Counted from the stretch's first letter, positions 25,119-35,582 are shown. The stretch: 64,000 nt of DNA from Marinobacter sediminum (GCF_016820575.1 NZ_JAEMQH010000001.1:1302001-1366000), one strand, 5' to 3'. Translations and numbers: made by a program. The notes: a model not told the origin generated them from the sequence alone.

Positions 25119-25846
25119 ACGAGCCTGGTCTGAAGGATATTTGGGTTTACCTGTCGGCGTCGCCTCTGCTGGGACTGACTATCACCCTGGTGGCCTACGG
25201 CCTGGCCTACCGCTTGTACCTTCGCACCAGCTCCAACCCGCTGGCCAACCCGGTGGTGACCTCGGTGGCCATGTTGATTGGTCTGCTGCTGCTCACCGAC
25301 ACCTCCTACAACGACTATTTCGAAGGCGGTCAGTTTGTGCATTTCCTGTTGGGCCCAGCCACCGTGGCCCTGGCGGTGCCGCTATACCAGCAGTTCTCCC
25401 GGCTGCGTCAGCTCTGGCTGCCGGTGACCATTTCCTTGATCTGCGGCGTGTTGATCGCCGCTGGCAGTTCCATCGGTCTGGCCTGGCTGTTGGGAGGTTC
25501 GCTGGAAATCCAGATGTCGCTGGCGCCGAAATCGGCCACGGCACCGGTGGCCATGGGTATTTCTGAAAAAATCGGCGGGCTGCCATCGCTGACGGCCGTA
25601 CTGACGGTCGCGACCGGTATTACCGGCGCGGTGCTGGGCACCAAGTTGTTTGACTGGTTCCGGGTGAAAGACGATGCCGCCCGCGGTATTGCCATGGGCG
25701 TTGCCGCCCACGGCATTGGGACTGCAAGGGCGTTTCAGGTCAGCCGTCAGATGGGGGCGTTTTCAGGACTGGCGATGGCGTTGTCGGCCTTCGCCACGGC
25801 TCTTATAGTGCCGTGGCTGGTGGACTGGATGCAGATGCTGCTCTGA
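25115..25846 (+). CDS. LrgB/CidB family membrane protein
   Basis: The 243-residue membrane protein carries the LrgB signature with KSATAPVAMGISEKIGG and AAHGIGTARAFQ. It is translationally coupled to the CidA-type gene just upstream, with GGAGGG before its start. Together they form the antiholin-like pair. Seven to eight hydrophobic segments are visible. It converges with the spoVR gene. Confidence 0.88.
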   Translation: MNEPGLKDIWVYLSASPLLGLTITLVAYGLAYRLYLRTSSNPLANPVVTSVAMLIGLLLLTDTSYNDYFEGGQFVHFLLGPATVALAVPLYQQFSRLRQLWLPVTISLICGVLIAAGSSIGLAWLLGGSLEIQMSLAPKSATAPVAMGISEKIGGLPSLTAVLTVATGITGAVLGTKLFDWFRVKDDAARGIAMGVAAHGIGTARAFQVSRQMGAFSGLAMALSAFATALIVPWLVDWMQMLL

Positions 25847-25872
25847 CCCATGGTCCTTTCGCGCCTATTACC

Positions 25873-27438
25873 TTAATCGTCGTCTTCATCAAGGGAATGC
25901 CTGGGGCAGTGATACTCCTCCACCACAGTGCCTTCGTCGACACTCTCCAGATGCACATCAAAGCCCCAGAGCCGGTGTACATGGCGGAGTACTTCCTCGG
26001 TTTCATCCCCTAGCGGCACCCGGTCCACCGGGACATGCCTCAGGGTCAGTGAGCGGTCGCCGCGCACATCCACGTTCCAGACCTGGATGTTGGGTTCGCG
26101 GTAACTGAGGTTATACTGGCGCGCCAGTTTTTCCCGCAGGATGCGGTAGCCGGGTTCGTCGTGGATGGCGGTTACCCGGTAGACGTCTTCCTGATCGTCA
26201 TTCTGGATAGAGAACAGCTTAAGGTCGCGCATCACCTTGGGTGACAGGAACTGCTGGATGAAACTCTCATCCTTGAAATTGGCCATGGCGAAATGCAGGG
26301 TTTTGACCCAGTCGGTACCGGCGATGTCCGGGAACCACTGCCGGTCTTCTTCGGTGGGATGCTCGCAGATCCGCCGCAGATCGGTGTAGATCGAAAAGCC
26401 CAGGGTGTAGGGGTTCAGGCCTGAATACCAGGGGCTATTAAAAGGCGGTTGGTAAACCACAGCGGTGTGGCTCTGGAGGAATTCCAGCATGAAGCCGTCG
26501 TTCACCAAGCCCTTCTCGTACAGGGCATGCAGCAGGGTGTAATGCCAGAACGAGGCCCAGCCTTCGTTCATCACCTGGGTCTGGCGTTGAGGATAGAAGT
26601 ACTGGCCCAGCTTGCGCACGATGCGCACGATCTCCCGCTGCCAGGTTTCAAGCAGAGGCGCGTTCTTCTCAATAAAGTAGAGAATGTTTTCCTGGGGCTC
26701 CTCGGGGAAGCGAATCTTCTTGTTTACCGCATCGTCGTCATCGTTGAGCCGGGGAATGGTGCGCCACAGATCGTTGATGCGTCGCTGCTGATATTCTTCC
26801 CGCTCCTGTTGCCGGCGCTGCTCTTCGGAGGCTGAAATCGGGGCAGGGCGCTTGTAGCGGTCGACCCCGTAATTCATCAGGGCGTGGCAGGAGTCGAGAA
26901 TCTGCTCCACCGCATCCACCCCGTGCCGTTCCTCGCATTCCGCCACGTAATTGCGGGCGAACACCAGGTAATCGATGATCGCGCTGGCGTCAGTCCAGGT
27001 TCGGAACAGGTAGTTACCCTTGAAGAAGGAATTATGGCCATAACTGGCGTGAGCGATGACCAGCGCCTGCATGGGCAGGGTGTTCTCTTCCATCAGGTAG
27101 GCAATGCAGGGATTGGAATTGATCACGATCTCGTAAGCAAGCCCCATCTGGCCGCGCTGATAGCCCTTGGAGGTGCTCAAGAACTGCTTGCCGAACGACC
27201 AGTGATGATACCCTACCGGCATGCCCACTGAACTGTAGGCATCCATCATCTGCTCGGCGCTGATGACTTCGATCTGGTTGGGATAGGTGTCGAGTCCGAA
27301 CTCCGCCGCGCATTTGGCTATCTCTTCGTCGTACTTGCGGATCAGATCGAAGGTCCATTCCGAACTGGTGGAAATGGGCTGACGGTCTCTGTCTTGCCCA
27401 TTTTCTGGAAGGTTGGGACGATCCATGGTGTCGGTCAT
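25873..27438 (-). CDS. SpoVR family protein
   Basis: The 521-residue protein contains the SpoVR/YcgB family blocks: [48 protein letters not shown] and [16 protein letters not shown]. It is soluble and of unclear molecular role. In Escherichia coli its homologue YcgB is part of the stationary-phase and nitrogen-starvation response with YeaG (PrkA) and YeaH, and the same three genes are consecutive here. Its start overlaps the YeaH stop. It ends in an acidic tail (DEDDD). Confidence 0.93.
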   Translation of the reverse strand: MTDTMDRPNLPENGQDRDRQPISTSSEWTFDLIRKYDEEIAKCAAEFGLDTYPNQIEVISAEQMMDAYSSVGMPVGYHHWSFGKQFLSTSKGYQRGQMGLAYEIVINSNPCIAYLMEENTLPMQALVIAHASYGHNSFFKGNYLFRTWTDASAIIDYLVFARNYVAECEERHGVDAVEQILDSCHALMNYGVDRYKRPAPISASEEQRRQQEREEYQQRRINDLWRTIPRLNDDDDAVNKKIRFPEEPQENILYFIEKNAPLLETWQREIVRIVRKLGQYFYPQRQTQVMNEGWASFWHYTLLHALYEKGLVNDGFMLEFLQSHTAVVYQPPFNSPWYSGLNPYTLGFSIYTDLRRICEHPTEEDRQWFPDIAGTDWVKTLHFAMANFKDESFIQQFLSPKVMRDLKLFSIQNDDQEDVYRVTAIHDEPGYRILREKLARQYNLSYREPNIQVWNVDVRGDRSLTLRHVPVDRVPLGDETEEVLRHVHRLWGFDVHLESVDEGTVVEEYHCPRHSLDEDDD

Positions 27439-28730
27439 GCGGCTTTCCTCTCAAACAGCTGTCGGAATACCGGATAGATCTCGCCCGGATCGGCGATCTG
27501 TTGCATGGCGAAGCTATTGGGAAAGCGCTCCATGATTTTTTCGTACTCGTACCACAGCATCTGATGATCCTGGGGTGTGATCTCGGTGTAAGCGTAATAT
27601 TGCACCAGAGGCAGGATGCCCTCGGCCAGTATTTTGCTGCACACCGGTGAGTCATCGTTCCAGTTGTCGCCATCCGAGGCCTGGGCGGCGTAGATGTTCC
27701 ACTCCGACGGCGGGTACCGGGACTCAACAATCTTTTTCATCAGCTTAAGGGCGCTGGAGACGATGGTGCCGCCGGTTTCCCGGGAGTAGAAGAACTCTTC
27801 CTCATCCACTTCTTTGGCGCTGGTGTGGTGCCGGATGAACACCACCTCGATCTTCTTGTAGTTCTTCTTCAGGAACAGGTACAGCAGGATGAAGAAGCGT
27901 TTGGCGATGTCCTTGTGCATCTGGGTCATCGAGCCTGACACGTCCATCAGGCAGAACATCACGGCACTGGTGGCCGGCTGCGGGTGTTTCTGGTGTTGGC
28001 GGTAGCGCAGGTCGATTTCGTCGATGAAGGGAATGCGCCGGATGTTGGCTTTCAGGCGGGCAATTTCCTCCTCCAGGACCTGGATCTGGTCTTCATGGCT
28101 GAAGGCCGGGTCGAGATCCTTCGGCGCCATTTTCAGCGCCTCGAGCTGCTCTTCCAGATCACGGATCTTCTTCTTGCGCGCGCCACCCAGGCCCAGCCGG
28201 CGGGCATGAGCACCCCGGAGTGAGCGCACTACATCGAGTTTGGCTGGGACACCTTCGGTGGTGAAGCCGGAGCGGACGTACTTGAAGGATTCCGTGTCTT
28301 TCAGTTTCTTGCGAGCCAGGTTGGGCAGTTCGAGGTCGTCGAACAGAAAGTCGAGAAACTCCTCCTGGGTGATCTGGAAGGCGAATTCATCCATGCCCTC
28401 GCCATCCGGGCTGGCTTTGCCGTGGCCCTGCCCACCGCCACCGCCGCCGGGCGGCTTCGGGATGGTGTCGCCGGCGACAAACTCCTGGTTGCCCGGGTGC
28501 ACCATTTCGCGTTTGCCACCCTGGCCATGGTGGAATATCGGCTCTTCGATATCCTGGCTTGGAATACTGACGCTCTCGCCCCGCTCAATGTCGGTGATCG
28601 AGCGTCGTTGCACCGCATCGGCCACGGCTTTCTTGATGTGGTGACGGTACCGGCGCAGGAACCGTTCCCGGTTCACCGCGCTTTTGTTCTTGCCGTTCAG
28701 TCGCCGGTCGACGACGTGGGTCATACCCAT
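27435..28730 (-). CDS. yeaH: YeaH/YhbH family protein (DUF444)
   Basis: The 431-residue protein has a Gly-rich loop ([14 protein letters not shown]) and a von Willebrand A-like C-terminal domain with a MIDAS-type DVSGSM motif and downstream [10 protein letters not shown]. It acts in the PrkA–YeaH–SpoVR stress module, probably as a partner of the kinase. It follows prkA by 33 bases and overlaps spoVR by four, forming one operon. Confidence 0.92.
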   Translation of the reverse strand: MGMTHVVDRRLNGKNKSAVNRERFLRRYRHHIKKAVADAVQRRSITDIERGESVSIPSQDIEEPIFHHGQGGKREMVHPGNQEFVAGDTIPKPPGGGGGGQGHGKASPDGEGMDEFAFQITQEEFLDFLFDDLELPNLARKKLKDTESFKYVRSGFTTEGVPAKLDVVRSLRGAHARRLGLGGARKKKIRDLEEQLEALKMAPKDLDPAFSHEDQIQVLEEEIARLKANIRRIPFIDEIDLRYRQHQKHPQPATSAVMFCLMDVSGSMTQMHKDIAKRFFILLYLFLKKNYKKIEVVFIRHHTSAKEVDEEEFFYSRETGGTIVSSALKLMKKIVESRYPPSEWNIYAAQASDGDNWNDDSPVCSKILAEGILPLVQYYAYTEITPQDHQMLWYEYEKIMERFPNSFAMQQIADPGEIYPVFRQLFERKAA

Positions 28731-28763
28731 AGCGCTACTCCAGTTCAGCGGTTGGACGCTGAC

Positions 28764-30686
28764 TTAGTGAGACTTACGAACCCGCAGGTACCACTCTGCA
28801 AGCAGGCGAACCTGTTTCTCCGTGTAGCCTCTATCGACCATACGCTCGACGAACTGCTTGTGTTTCTTCTGATCTTCCTGACTGGCTTTCGGGTTGAAGG
28901 AAATAACTGGCAGCAGATCCTCGGTGTTCGAGAACATCTTCTTCTCGATCACGCTGCGGAGCTTCTCGTAACTGAGCCAGGACGGGTTGCGGCCCTGGTT
29001 GTTGGCCCGCGCCCGCAGGACAAAATTGACCACCTCGTTGCGGAAGTCTTTCGGGTTGCTGATGCCCGCCGGTTTCTCGATTTTCTCCAGCTCATCGTTG
29101 ATGGACGAGCGGTCGAGAATCTCGCCGGTTTCGGGATCCCGGTATTCTTGGTCCTGAATCCAGAAGTCGGCATAGGTGACGTAGCGATCGAACAGGTTCT
29201 GGCCGTATTCGCTGTAGCTCTCCAGGTACGCGGTCTGGATCTCTTTGCCGATGAACTGGACGTAGTGCGGTGCCAGGAATTCCTTGATGAACCGCAGGTA
29301 GCGCTCCTGAACCTCGGGCGGGTACTGCTCCTGCTCAATCTGTTTCTCGATCACGTACAGCAGGTGCACGGGGTTGGCCGCCACTTCAGCGGTATCAAAG
29401 TTGAACACTTTTGACAGGATCTTGAACGCGAAGCGGGTGGACAGGCCGTCCATGCCCTCGTTTACGCCTGCGGCATCCCGATACTCCTGAATCGACTTGG
29501 CCTTCGGATCGGTATCCTTGATGTTCTGGCCGTCGTACACGCGCATCTTGGAGAAGATGCTGGAGTTTTCCGGTTCCTTGATCCGGGACAGCACCGAGAA
29601 CTGGGCCAGCATGTCGAGGGTGTCGGGGGCGCAGGGGGCACCGGACAGCGAGCTGTTCTTCAATAGCTTCTTGTAGATCTCAATCTCTTCGGTGACCCGG
29701 ACACAGTAGGGCACCTTCACGATGTAGACCCGGTCCAGAAACGCCTCGTTGTGCTTGTTGTTGCGGAAAGTCTGCCACTCCGATTCGTTGGAGTGGGCCA
29801 GAATCACGCCGTCAAAGGGCACCGAGCCCATGCCTTCGGTGGTGTTGTAGTTGCCTTCCTGAGTCGCGGTCAGCAGCGGGTGCAGCACTTTGATCGGTGC
29901 CTTGAACATCTCGACGAATTCCAGCAGGCCCTGGTTGGCTTTGCACAGGCCACCGCTGAAGCTGTAGGCGTCGGCGTCGTCTTGGGAGAAGTCCTCCAGC
30001 ATTCGGATGTTGACCTTGCCCACCAGGGCAGAGATATCCTGGTTGTTGTCGTCACCGGGCTCGGTCTTGGAGACCCCAACCTGGTCCAGAACGGAGGGGT
30101 ATTTCTTCACCACCTTGAACTGGCTGATATCGCCGCCGTATTCATGCAGCCGTTTGACCGCCCAGGGCGAAATGATGGATTGCAGGTACCGGGAGGGAAT
30201 GCCGTATTCCTCTTCGAGGATCTGGGCGTCCTCCGAGGGGTCAAACAGCCCAAGCGGCGATTCGTTCACCGGTGAGCCTTTGATGGCGTAAAAGGGCACC
30301 TTTTGCATCAGGGCCTTGAGCTTTTCCGCCAGGGACGATTTACCGCCGCCAACCGGGCCGAGCAGGTACAGGATCTGTTTCTTTTCTTCCAGGCCTTGGG
30401 CGGCATGGCGGAAGAAGGACACGATGTTTTCCACGGCTTCTTCCATGCCGTAGAACTCGCAAAATTCAGGGTATCGCTTGATAACCTTGTTGGAGAAGAT
30501 GCGTGACAGGCGATGGTCACGGGAGGTGTCGACAAGTTCTGGCTCGCCAATGGCAATTAACATTCGTTCAGCGGCCGTGGCATAGGCCGTTGGGTCCTTT
30601 TTGCAGATCTCCAGGTATTCCTCCAGGGTGAATTCTTCTTCCTGGGTACTCTCATACCTGTCTTTAAAGTGCTGCATGATGGTCAT
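28764..30686 (-). CDS. prkA: PrkA family serine protein kinase
   Basis: The 640-residue protein has an AAA+-like N-terminal domain with Walker A GPVGGGKSS (110–118) and the C-terminal PrkA kinase-like region. The family phosphorylates targets in stress and stationary phase (YeaG in Escherichia coli). ATG 30686 (MTIMQHFKDRYES) has GAGGGG upstream and matches the family N terminus; 39 upstream codons are open but unlike it. It is the first gene of the prkA–yeaH–spoVR operon. Confidence 0.93.
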   Translation of the reverse strand: MTIMQHFKDRYESTQEEEFTLEEYLEICKKDPTAYATAAERMLIAIGEPELVDTSRDHRLSRIFSNKVIKRYPEFCEFYGMEEAVENIVSFFRHAAQGLEEKKQILYLLGPVGGGKSSLAEKLKALMQKVPFYAIKGSPVNESPLGLFDPSEDAQILEEEYGIPSRYLQSIISPWAVKRLHEYGGDISQFKVVKKYPSVLDQVGVSKTEPGDDNNQDISALVGKVNIRMLEDFSQDDADAYSFSGGLCKANQGLLEFVEMFKAPIKVLHPLLTATQEGNYNTTEGMGSVPFDGVILAHSNESEWQTFRNNKHNEAFLDRVYIVKVPYCVRVTEEIEIYKKLLKNSSLSGAPCAPDTLDMLAQFSVLSRIKEPENSSIFSKMRVYDGQNIKDTDPKAKSIQEYRDAAGVNEGMDGLSTRFAFKILSKVFNFDTAEVAANPVHLLYVIEKQIEQEQYPPEVQERYLRFIKEFLAPHYVQFIGKEIQTAYLESYSEYGQNLFDRYVTYADFWIQDQEYRDPETGEILDRSSINDELEKIEKPAGISNPKDFRNEVVNFVLRARANNQGRNPSWLSYEKLRSVIEKKMFSNTEDLLPVISFNPKASQEDQKKHKQFVERMVDRGYTEKQVRLLAEWYLRVRKSH

Positions 30687-31074
30687 AGATGGCCCCTCGC
30701 TTGCTCTCTTATAATCGACACTCAGTTCACGCAATATCCCCGTTGCATCGGTTCCGCCTGATAGGGCGGTTTGTGTAGTTATGGGTGGAAGAAATGGATA
30801 CATACAAGCTGCCCGGCAAATACGAAGCTGCGGCTGCCTGCTTAATTTGAGCTTAGTTCACGCTCGAAAAATAGGACAGTGAGTAAGCCGTTAAGGTTCA
30901 TTAAATTGTGTTACGGGGTGGGGGGCTTACTGCCGGCAGGGTGGGGCTGGAGCGCAAGGGGTGTCTTTCCAGAACAGCTTGTTGAAACTCGCTTTGCTCA
31001 GACAAACAAGCTGTTCTGGAAAGACACCCCTTACACTCCGATCCGGGCTTTAGGAACTTCTTTCCGGTGGCGTT
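30687..31074. other. Intergenic region holding the prkA promoter side and a long inverted repeat
   Basis: About 390 bases between tpm and prkA, both on the minus strand. The only clear structure is the 28-bp perfect inverted repeat at 30956–31032, listed separately. A 71-codon open frame on the plus strand (30879–31094) passes straight through the repeat and is not considered a gene. No RNA gene was recognised. Confidence 0.5.
30956..31032 (-). repeat. 28-bp perfect inverted repeat downstream of tpm
   Basis: Arms 30956–30983 and 31005–31032 are perfectly complementary over 28 bases around a 21-base loop. It starts 43 bases after the tpm stop, in the position of a terminator. The loop (minus strand TGTCTGAGCAAAGCGAGTTT) is itself the kind of motif seen at gammaproteobacterial terminators. 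It does not share the core of the two 100-base elements elsewhere in the window. Confidence 0.85.
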
Positions 31075-31728
31075 TTATTTTTTTGTTAACCTGAACACGC
31101 TTTCGGTGGCACCGGCCAGGCCTTTGCGTTTGGTGAACGGGTGGTCTTTGGCCAGGGTGTTGGTGACGATGTGTTCGACGGTGTAGTCCGCCGAGTAGAG
31201 TTCCATCACTTCCTCATCGCTGACGTTAAACGGTGGGCCTTTGATGTCGGTGTCGTAGTCGAGGGTGATCAGCAGTATCTTGGTGTCATCCGGGATGATT
31301 GCGGTCAGGTGTTCCACGTAGCTCTTGCGCATGTGGGGTGGCAGGGCAATCAGGGCGGCCCGGTCGTAAACCAGACGGATGTGTTTCAGGTCGGCCGGAA
31401 CCAGCTGAAAAAAGTCGCCGCACCAGAGTTCCAGGTTATCATGCTTGAAGGTTATGAACGGCTCGCCAGGGTGCACTTTGGCTTTTTCGCCGCCTTCCTC
31501 GAAGAAGTCCTTGCAGGCTACTTCGCTCAGCTCGACGCCGATCACCGGGTGCCCGCGGTCGTGCAGCCACCACATGTCGTGGGCTTTACCGCACAGTGGG
31601 ACAAAAACGGCGCTGGCGGCCTTACCGGCCAGTTCTGGCCAGTGGTCGTGGAGGTACTGGTTAACGGTGCCCTCGTGAAAGCCGATTTCCTTTTTGGCCC
31701 AGCGTTCGTGCCAGAACTCGTGATCCAT
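31075..31728 (-). CDS. tpm: Thiopurine S-methyltransferase
   Basis: The 217-residue SAM-dependent methyltransferase has the family start HEFWHERWAKKEIGFHEG and the SAM-binding block VFVPLCGKAHDMWWLHDRGHPVIGVELSE. Bacterial TPMT homologues methylate selenium and tellurium compounds and thiopurines, giving metalloid resistance. ATG 31728 fits the family, with a GGGAG upstream. It is divergent from the 2-hydroxyacid dehydrogenase gene with about 77 bases between starts. Confidence 0.92.
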   Translation of the reverse strand: MDHEFWHERWAKKEIGFHEGTVNQYLHDHWPELAGKAASAVFVPLCGKAHDMWWLHDRGHPVIGVELSEVACKDFFEEGGEKAKVHPGEPFITFKHDNLELWCGDFFQLVPADLKHIRLVYDRAALIALPPHMRKSYVEHLTAIIPDDTKILLITLDYDTDIKGPPFNVSDEEVMELYSADYTVEHIVTNTLAKDHPFTKRKGLAGATESVFRLTKK

Positions 31729-31805
31729 GGTTTTCCACTCCCTCTGGTTTGGACGTATGCTCAAGTCTACCCTAATCTTTGCCTGTCTTGATTCAGGAGA
31801 AAAGC

Positions 31806-32741
31806 ATGAAAGCAGTATTCCTCGATGCCAATACACTCGGCAACGATGTCGATCTCGCTCCCATTGAGCGTATCACCGGCGATCTGGTTAAACACGGTAA
31901 AACGGCGCCCGATGAGGTAGTTGGCCGCATTCAGGGCTTCGATACGGTGATCGTCAACAAGGTAGTGCTTACGCGAGAGCATTTTGAAGCCAGCCCTGAG
32001 CTGACCACCATTGCGGTAGTGGCCACCGGGATTAACAACATCGATAAAGACGCAGCTCGCGATCATGGTATTCGGGTGCTCAATGTGACTAATTACGGCC
32101 GCTCAACGGTCGCCCAGCACACCCTGGCGTTGATTCTGGCGCTGGCCACACGGTTGCTGGATTACGATCGCGATGTGCGTGCCGGTCGCTGGGGCAAGAG
32201 CGATATGTTCTGCCTGATGGACCATCCGATCATGGAGCTGGAGGGCCGTACACTGGGTATCGTGGGGTATGGTGATCTCGGCAAGGGGGTTATTGAGAGG
32301 GCCGAAGCCTTTGGGATGAAAGTCCTGTTGGGCGCACGGCCGGGCCAGTCGGCCTCGGAGGTGGATGGCTATCCGCGCATGCCCCTTGACGAACTGCTGC
32401 CACAGGTGGATGTGCTGTCACTGCACTGCCTGCTCACCGACGAAACCCGTAACCTGATCGGTGCCCGTGAGTTGAAGATGATGAAAAACGACGCCTTGCT
32501 GATCAACACCAGCCGCGGCGGACTGGTGGACGAACAGGCGCTGGCGGATGCCCTGAGGTCGGGCGAGATCGGTGGTGCCGGTTTTGATGTGTTGACCGAA
32601 GAGCCGCCCCGGAACGGTAACCCATTGCTGGCAGGCGATATCCCCAATTTGATCGTGACCCCTCATTCGGCCTGGGCAAGTCGTGAGGCGCGGCAGAGGA
32701 TTGTCGATATTACGGCGCGTAATTTGTCAGCCCCGGCATAA
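31806..32741 (+). CDS. D-2-hydroxyacid dehydrogenase (glycerate dehydrogenase-like)
   Basis: The 311-residue enzyme has a Rossmann NAD motif (LGIVGYGDLGKGV, about 147–159) and catalytic Arg, Glu and His positions in NTSRGGLVDE, TEEPPRNGNP and VTPHSAWAS. It reduces a 2-keto acid such as hydroxypyruvate; HprA-like glycerate dehydrogenase is the best guess. The start has AGGAGA seven bases upstream. A clean terminator overlaps the stop. Confidence 0.87.
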   Translation: MKAVFLDANTLGNDVDLAPIERITGDLVKHGKTAPDEVVGRIQGFDTVIVNKVVLTREHFEASPELTTIAVVATGINNIDKDAARDHGIRVLNVTNYGRSTVAQHTLALILALATRLLDYDRDVRAGRWGKSDMFCLMDHPIMELEGRTLGIVGYGDLGKGVIERAEAFGMKVLLGARPGQSASEVDGYPRMPLDELLPQVDVLSLHCLLTDETRNLIGARELKMMKNDALLINTSRGGLVDEQALADALRSGEIGGAGFDVLTEEPPRNGNPLLAGDIPNLIVTPHSAWASREARQRIVDITARNLSAPA

Positions 32742-32754
32742 CCGGGGCTTTTTG
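32729..32754 (+). terminator. Intrinsic terminator after the hydroxyacid dehydrogenase
   Basis: AGCCCCGG / CCGGGGCT with a 5-base loop followed by TTTTT. The left arm overlaps the last codons of the gene. Confidence 0.85.
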
Positions 32755-32772
32755 CAATCTAAGCGGCGTGGT

Positions 32773-34020
32773 TTAGTACTTCCAGCCGATGCTGGCTGAG
32801 GCACCGACCTGGTACATCTCCAGGGTAATCGTCTGGTCGGCCGCCAGTGGGTTGGGGCCGGAGACTTCTTTCGTCGGCGAGAAGAACGCCATTCCGGAAA
32901 GCTCCAGGTTTTCGCTGAAGTTGTGGGTGAAACCGCCGGTGAAGTGCCATTCCTGCAGTCCCGGAGCGAGGATGTTGAACAGCACGTCCTCATCAGAAAT
33001 CGGGCTTTCGCCGTAGCTTACGCCTGCTCGCCACGCATTTTTCTGGTTCTGTTGCCACTGCCAGCCCAGCTTGACGATGGTCATGTCATCCCAGCCAAAA
33101 CCAGCGCCCTGGTCGGCACCCAGCGGTGCTGTCATCAGGTTCGGCAACAGTGGGTTGCCGACGCTGTTCACTTCGCTGTATTTGATATGCTGCACGTCCA
33201 GAACGATCCAGTGATCCTGAATGCCGGACCAGGCGATGCCGGCGTTGAACATCTGCGGGATGTCGAAGTCACCCTGTTCGGCAAACAGGCCCTGGTATTG
33301 GTCGAATTCTTCCATTTCCAGGATATTGCGCCAGCTTACGCCGCCTCTGAGGGTGTCGGTGATCTTGCCCTGCCAGCCAATCTGAAAGCCGTAGCCCCAG
33401 GCGTCATCGTCGCCGTTGTTCGATACGGCACTTGGATCGGAGGAGAAGTCGCCGAAGCCCTGCAGGCCTCTCGCCTCGAAGCGCTGGTAAGCAATGACAG
33501 GCGAAATGCCGAAGGCCTGGTTTTCGGAGAATTCCCAGGACCAGGTAGGTGCGATGAACAGCTGTTCCAGGTTTACGCCGGTGCGGCCACCGTAGAACGG
33601 GCCACCTTCTTCGCCGGGGTATTCGGTGTTCATGCCGCCGTTGGCGAAGACCGAGACGCCAAAGGCGGTGGTGTCGGACAGCTTGCGGTTAAAGCCGAGG
33701 TGCGGGATGACAAAACCATCGCGGCTGCTCTGGTAGTTACCCGGGGCCAGCGGAAACATGTCGTCCTGCTGTGGGTTGCCTTCTACTGAGTATTCCCGCC
33801 GGGGCGAAAACGCCTCAAGGCCACCGTCAATGCGGTTGCCGATGAAGGCCATGCCAGCAGGGTTGGTGGCTGCTGCAATGCTGTCCTGAGACAGGGCGCT
33901 TCCGGCGCCGGCCATACCTTTATTGATGGTGCCGTATCCATGGCTGAAATACCCGTTAGTCGCTAATGCTGTTGCTGGAACGAAAGCCGTAATCGCGGCC
34001 ACTGCAAGGCTCAAACGCAT
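32773..34020 (-). CDS. FadL/TodX-type outer-membrane transport protein
   Basis: The 415-residue protein has a signal peptide cleaved near ALATNGYFSHGYG, the FadL-family N-terminal hatch segment NPAGMAFIGNRIDGG, and many amphipathic strands ending in an aromatic residue (ASIGWKY). FadL porins import long-chain fatty acids and other hydrophobic compounds, which fits the lipid-storing lifestyle suggested elsewhere in the window. It is divergent from yihY. The exact ligand is not visible. Confidence 0.9.
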   Translation of the reverse strand: MRLSLAVAAITAFVPATALATNGYFSHGYGTINKGMAGAGSALSQDSIAAATNPAGMAFIGNRIDGGLEAFSPRREYSVEGNPQQDDMFPLAPGNYQSSRDGFVIPHLGFNRKLSDTTAFGVSVFANGGMNTEYPGEEGGPFYGGRTGVNLEQLFIAPTWSWEFSENQAFGISPVIAYQRFEARGLQGFGDFSSDPSAVSNNGDDDAWGYGFQIGWQGKITDTLRGGVSWRNILEMEEFDQYQGLFAEQGDFDIPQMFNAGIAWSGIQDHWIVLDVQHIKYSEVNSVGNPLLPNLMTAPLGADQGAGFGWDDMTIVKLGWQWQQNQKNAWRAGVSYGESPISDEDVLFNILAPGLQEWHFTGGFTHNFSENLELSGMAFFSPTKEVSGPNPLAADQTITLEMYQVGASASIGWKY

Positions 34021-34220
34021 AGATGAACACCTGGTCGTTAATTTTCGTCAATTTCGTGGCCGCGTTTGTACCGAAATCCGGATATAAGTGAAAGTGATAA
34101 AAGTTTATATGGTTATAATTCCGGGTTAAGGCCTCGCAAATGTCCGGTAATCGGCCATACTCTGTTACGGCAGGTATCTGCCTGATAACCTGTATAAAAC
34201 TTTCCATCGCAGGACATTGA

Positions 34221-35582
34221 GTGGCTTCTTTCCAATTCAAAGAACGGCTTCAGGCGGCAGAAGACTGGATTCTCGCTAACCCCAACCCGCCGCGTACCTG
34301 GCCCTGGACCTGGCTTTACAAGGCAGGCCGCTCGGTTTATGCGCTGGCCCGGGATGTCATCAGTGGCCAGCTAACCCTGCACGCCATGAGTCTGGTATAC
34401 ACCACGCTGCTCAGTATCGTGCCGTTGCTGGCGCTCAGTTTCTCGGTACTGAAGGCGCTGGGAGTGCATCAGCGCATGGAGCCCTTCCTTTATCAGTTTT
34501 TTCAGCCCTTGGGGCCGCAGGGTATCGAGCTGGCAGAGAAGATCCTCGGCTTCGTCGACAATATGAAAGTGGGCGTGCTGGGGTCTGTTGGGTTGGCACT
34601 GCTGGTCTACACGGTGGTTTCGTTGCTGCAGAAGATCGAGCGCTCGTTCAACATGATCTGGCGGGTGCCCGACATGCGTTCGATGGCGCAGCGCTTCAGT
34701 AACTACCTCAGTGTGATTATGGTGGGGCCCGTGCTGATGGTGTCCGCTATCGGTGTCAGTGCCACCATATTTTCCTCCACCTTTGTCCAGACCTTGATGG
34801 AGATTGAGCCGTTTGGCTCTCTGATCCTGATTGCCAGCCGATTTATGCCTTTCTTCCTGGTGGTCGGTGCCTTCACCTTTGTCTACATCTTCATGCCGAA
34901 CACCCGCGTGAAGCTCCGCTACGCCTTTATCGGTGGACTGGTTGCCGGTGTGTCCTGGCAGGCAGCGGGTATGCTGTTTGCGTCGTTCGTGGCCGGTTCT
35001 GCCAAGTACGCAGCTATCTACTCCAGCTTCGCCATTGGTATCATCCTGCTGATCTGGACTTACCTGAGCTGGATGATCCTGCTGCTGGGCGCCAGTCTGG
35101 CGTTTTACCTGCAGAACCCAAGCTCCGTTGCCAAGCGCCGGCAGGTTCAGCTGGCGCCTGAGCTGCAGGAGAAGGTGGCTTTAGCGTTGATGTGGATGGT
35201 TGCGAAACCCTTCACAGAGGGTGAACCCGCACCTCAACAGGAGGTGCTTGAGCATCGCTTGAGTGTGCCTGGCGAGGTGACTCGGGGCGTGAGTGACAAG
35301 CTGATTCGAGCCGGGTTGTTGTCGCTGGCGGGGCGCCAGGGTGACCAGCTGGTTCCTGGCCGGTCGCTGGATGGAATTTCGATTGCCGACGTGCTCAGGG
35401 TGGTTCGTCGCGACGAAGATCGGGTGGTGGACAGGTTGCCGTTTGACCTGCCTTTCGACCTGCTGCATGGCGAGGAAGATCGATTGAGCAAGTCCTTCTC
35501 CGAGCTTCTGAGAAACGGTAAGACGATTCAGCAATCCGTTAAAGAAGCAGGGCAGGATCCGGTGTCACAGTCGGGCGGGTGA
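34221..35582 (+). CDS. YihY/BrkB family inner-membrane protein
   Basis: The 453-residue protein has six hydrophobic helices in the first 300 residues with the YihY patterns (LTLHAMSLVYTTLLSIVPLLALSFS; TYLSWMILLLGASLAFYLQ). A C-terminal cytoplasmic domain of about 150 residues looks like a winged helix (QEVLEHRLSVPGEVTRGVSDKLIRAGLL). Function is unsettled. The start is GTG with AGGA seven bases upstream. Its end overlaps the convergent HDOD gene by 18 bases. Confidence 0.87.
   Translation: MASFQFKERLQAAEDWILANPNPPRTWPWTWLYKAGRSVYALARDVISGQLTLHAMSLVYTTLLSIVPLLALSFSVLKALGVHQRMEPFLYQFFQPLGPQGIELAEKILGFVDNMKVGVLGSVGLALLVYTVVSLLQKIERSFNMIWRVPDMRSMAQRFSNYLSVIMVGPVLMVSAIGVSATIFSSTFVQTLMEIEPFGSLILIASRFMPFFLVVGAFTFVYIFMPNTRVKLRYAFIGGLVAGVSWQAAGMLFASFVAGSAKYAAIYSSFAIGIILLIWTYLSWMILLLGASLAFYLQNPSSVAKRRQVQLAPELQEKVALALMWMVAKPFTEGEPAPQQEVLEHRLSVPGEVTRGVSDKLIRAGLLSLAGRQGDQLVPGRSLDGISIADVLRVVRRDEDRVVDRLPFDLPFDLLHGEEDRLSKSFSELLRNGKTIQQSVKEAGQDPVSQSGG

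Noticed and set aside
30956-31032. Grouping the tpm inverted repeat with the two 100-base elements
   Set aside because: Arm length (28), loop length (21) and loop sequence all differ; it lacks the GGATGGC and ACATGGA core.
30879-31094. 71-codon open frame on the plus strand between prkA and tpm
   Set aside because: It reads through the 28-bp inverted repeat and into the end of tpm; no coding signature.
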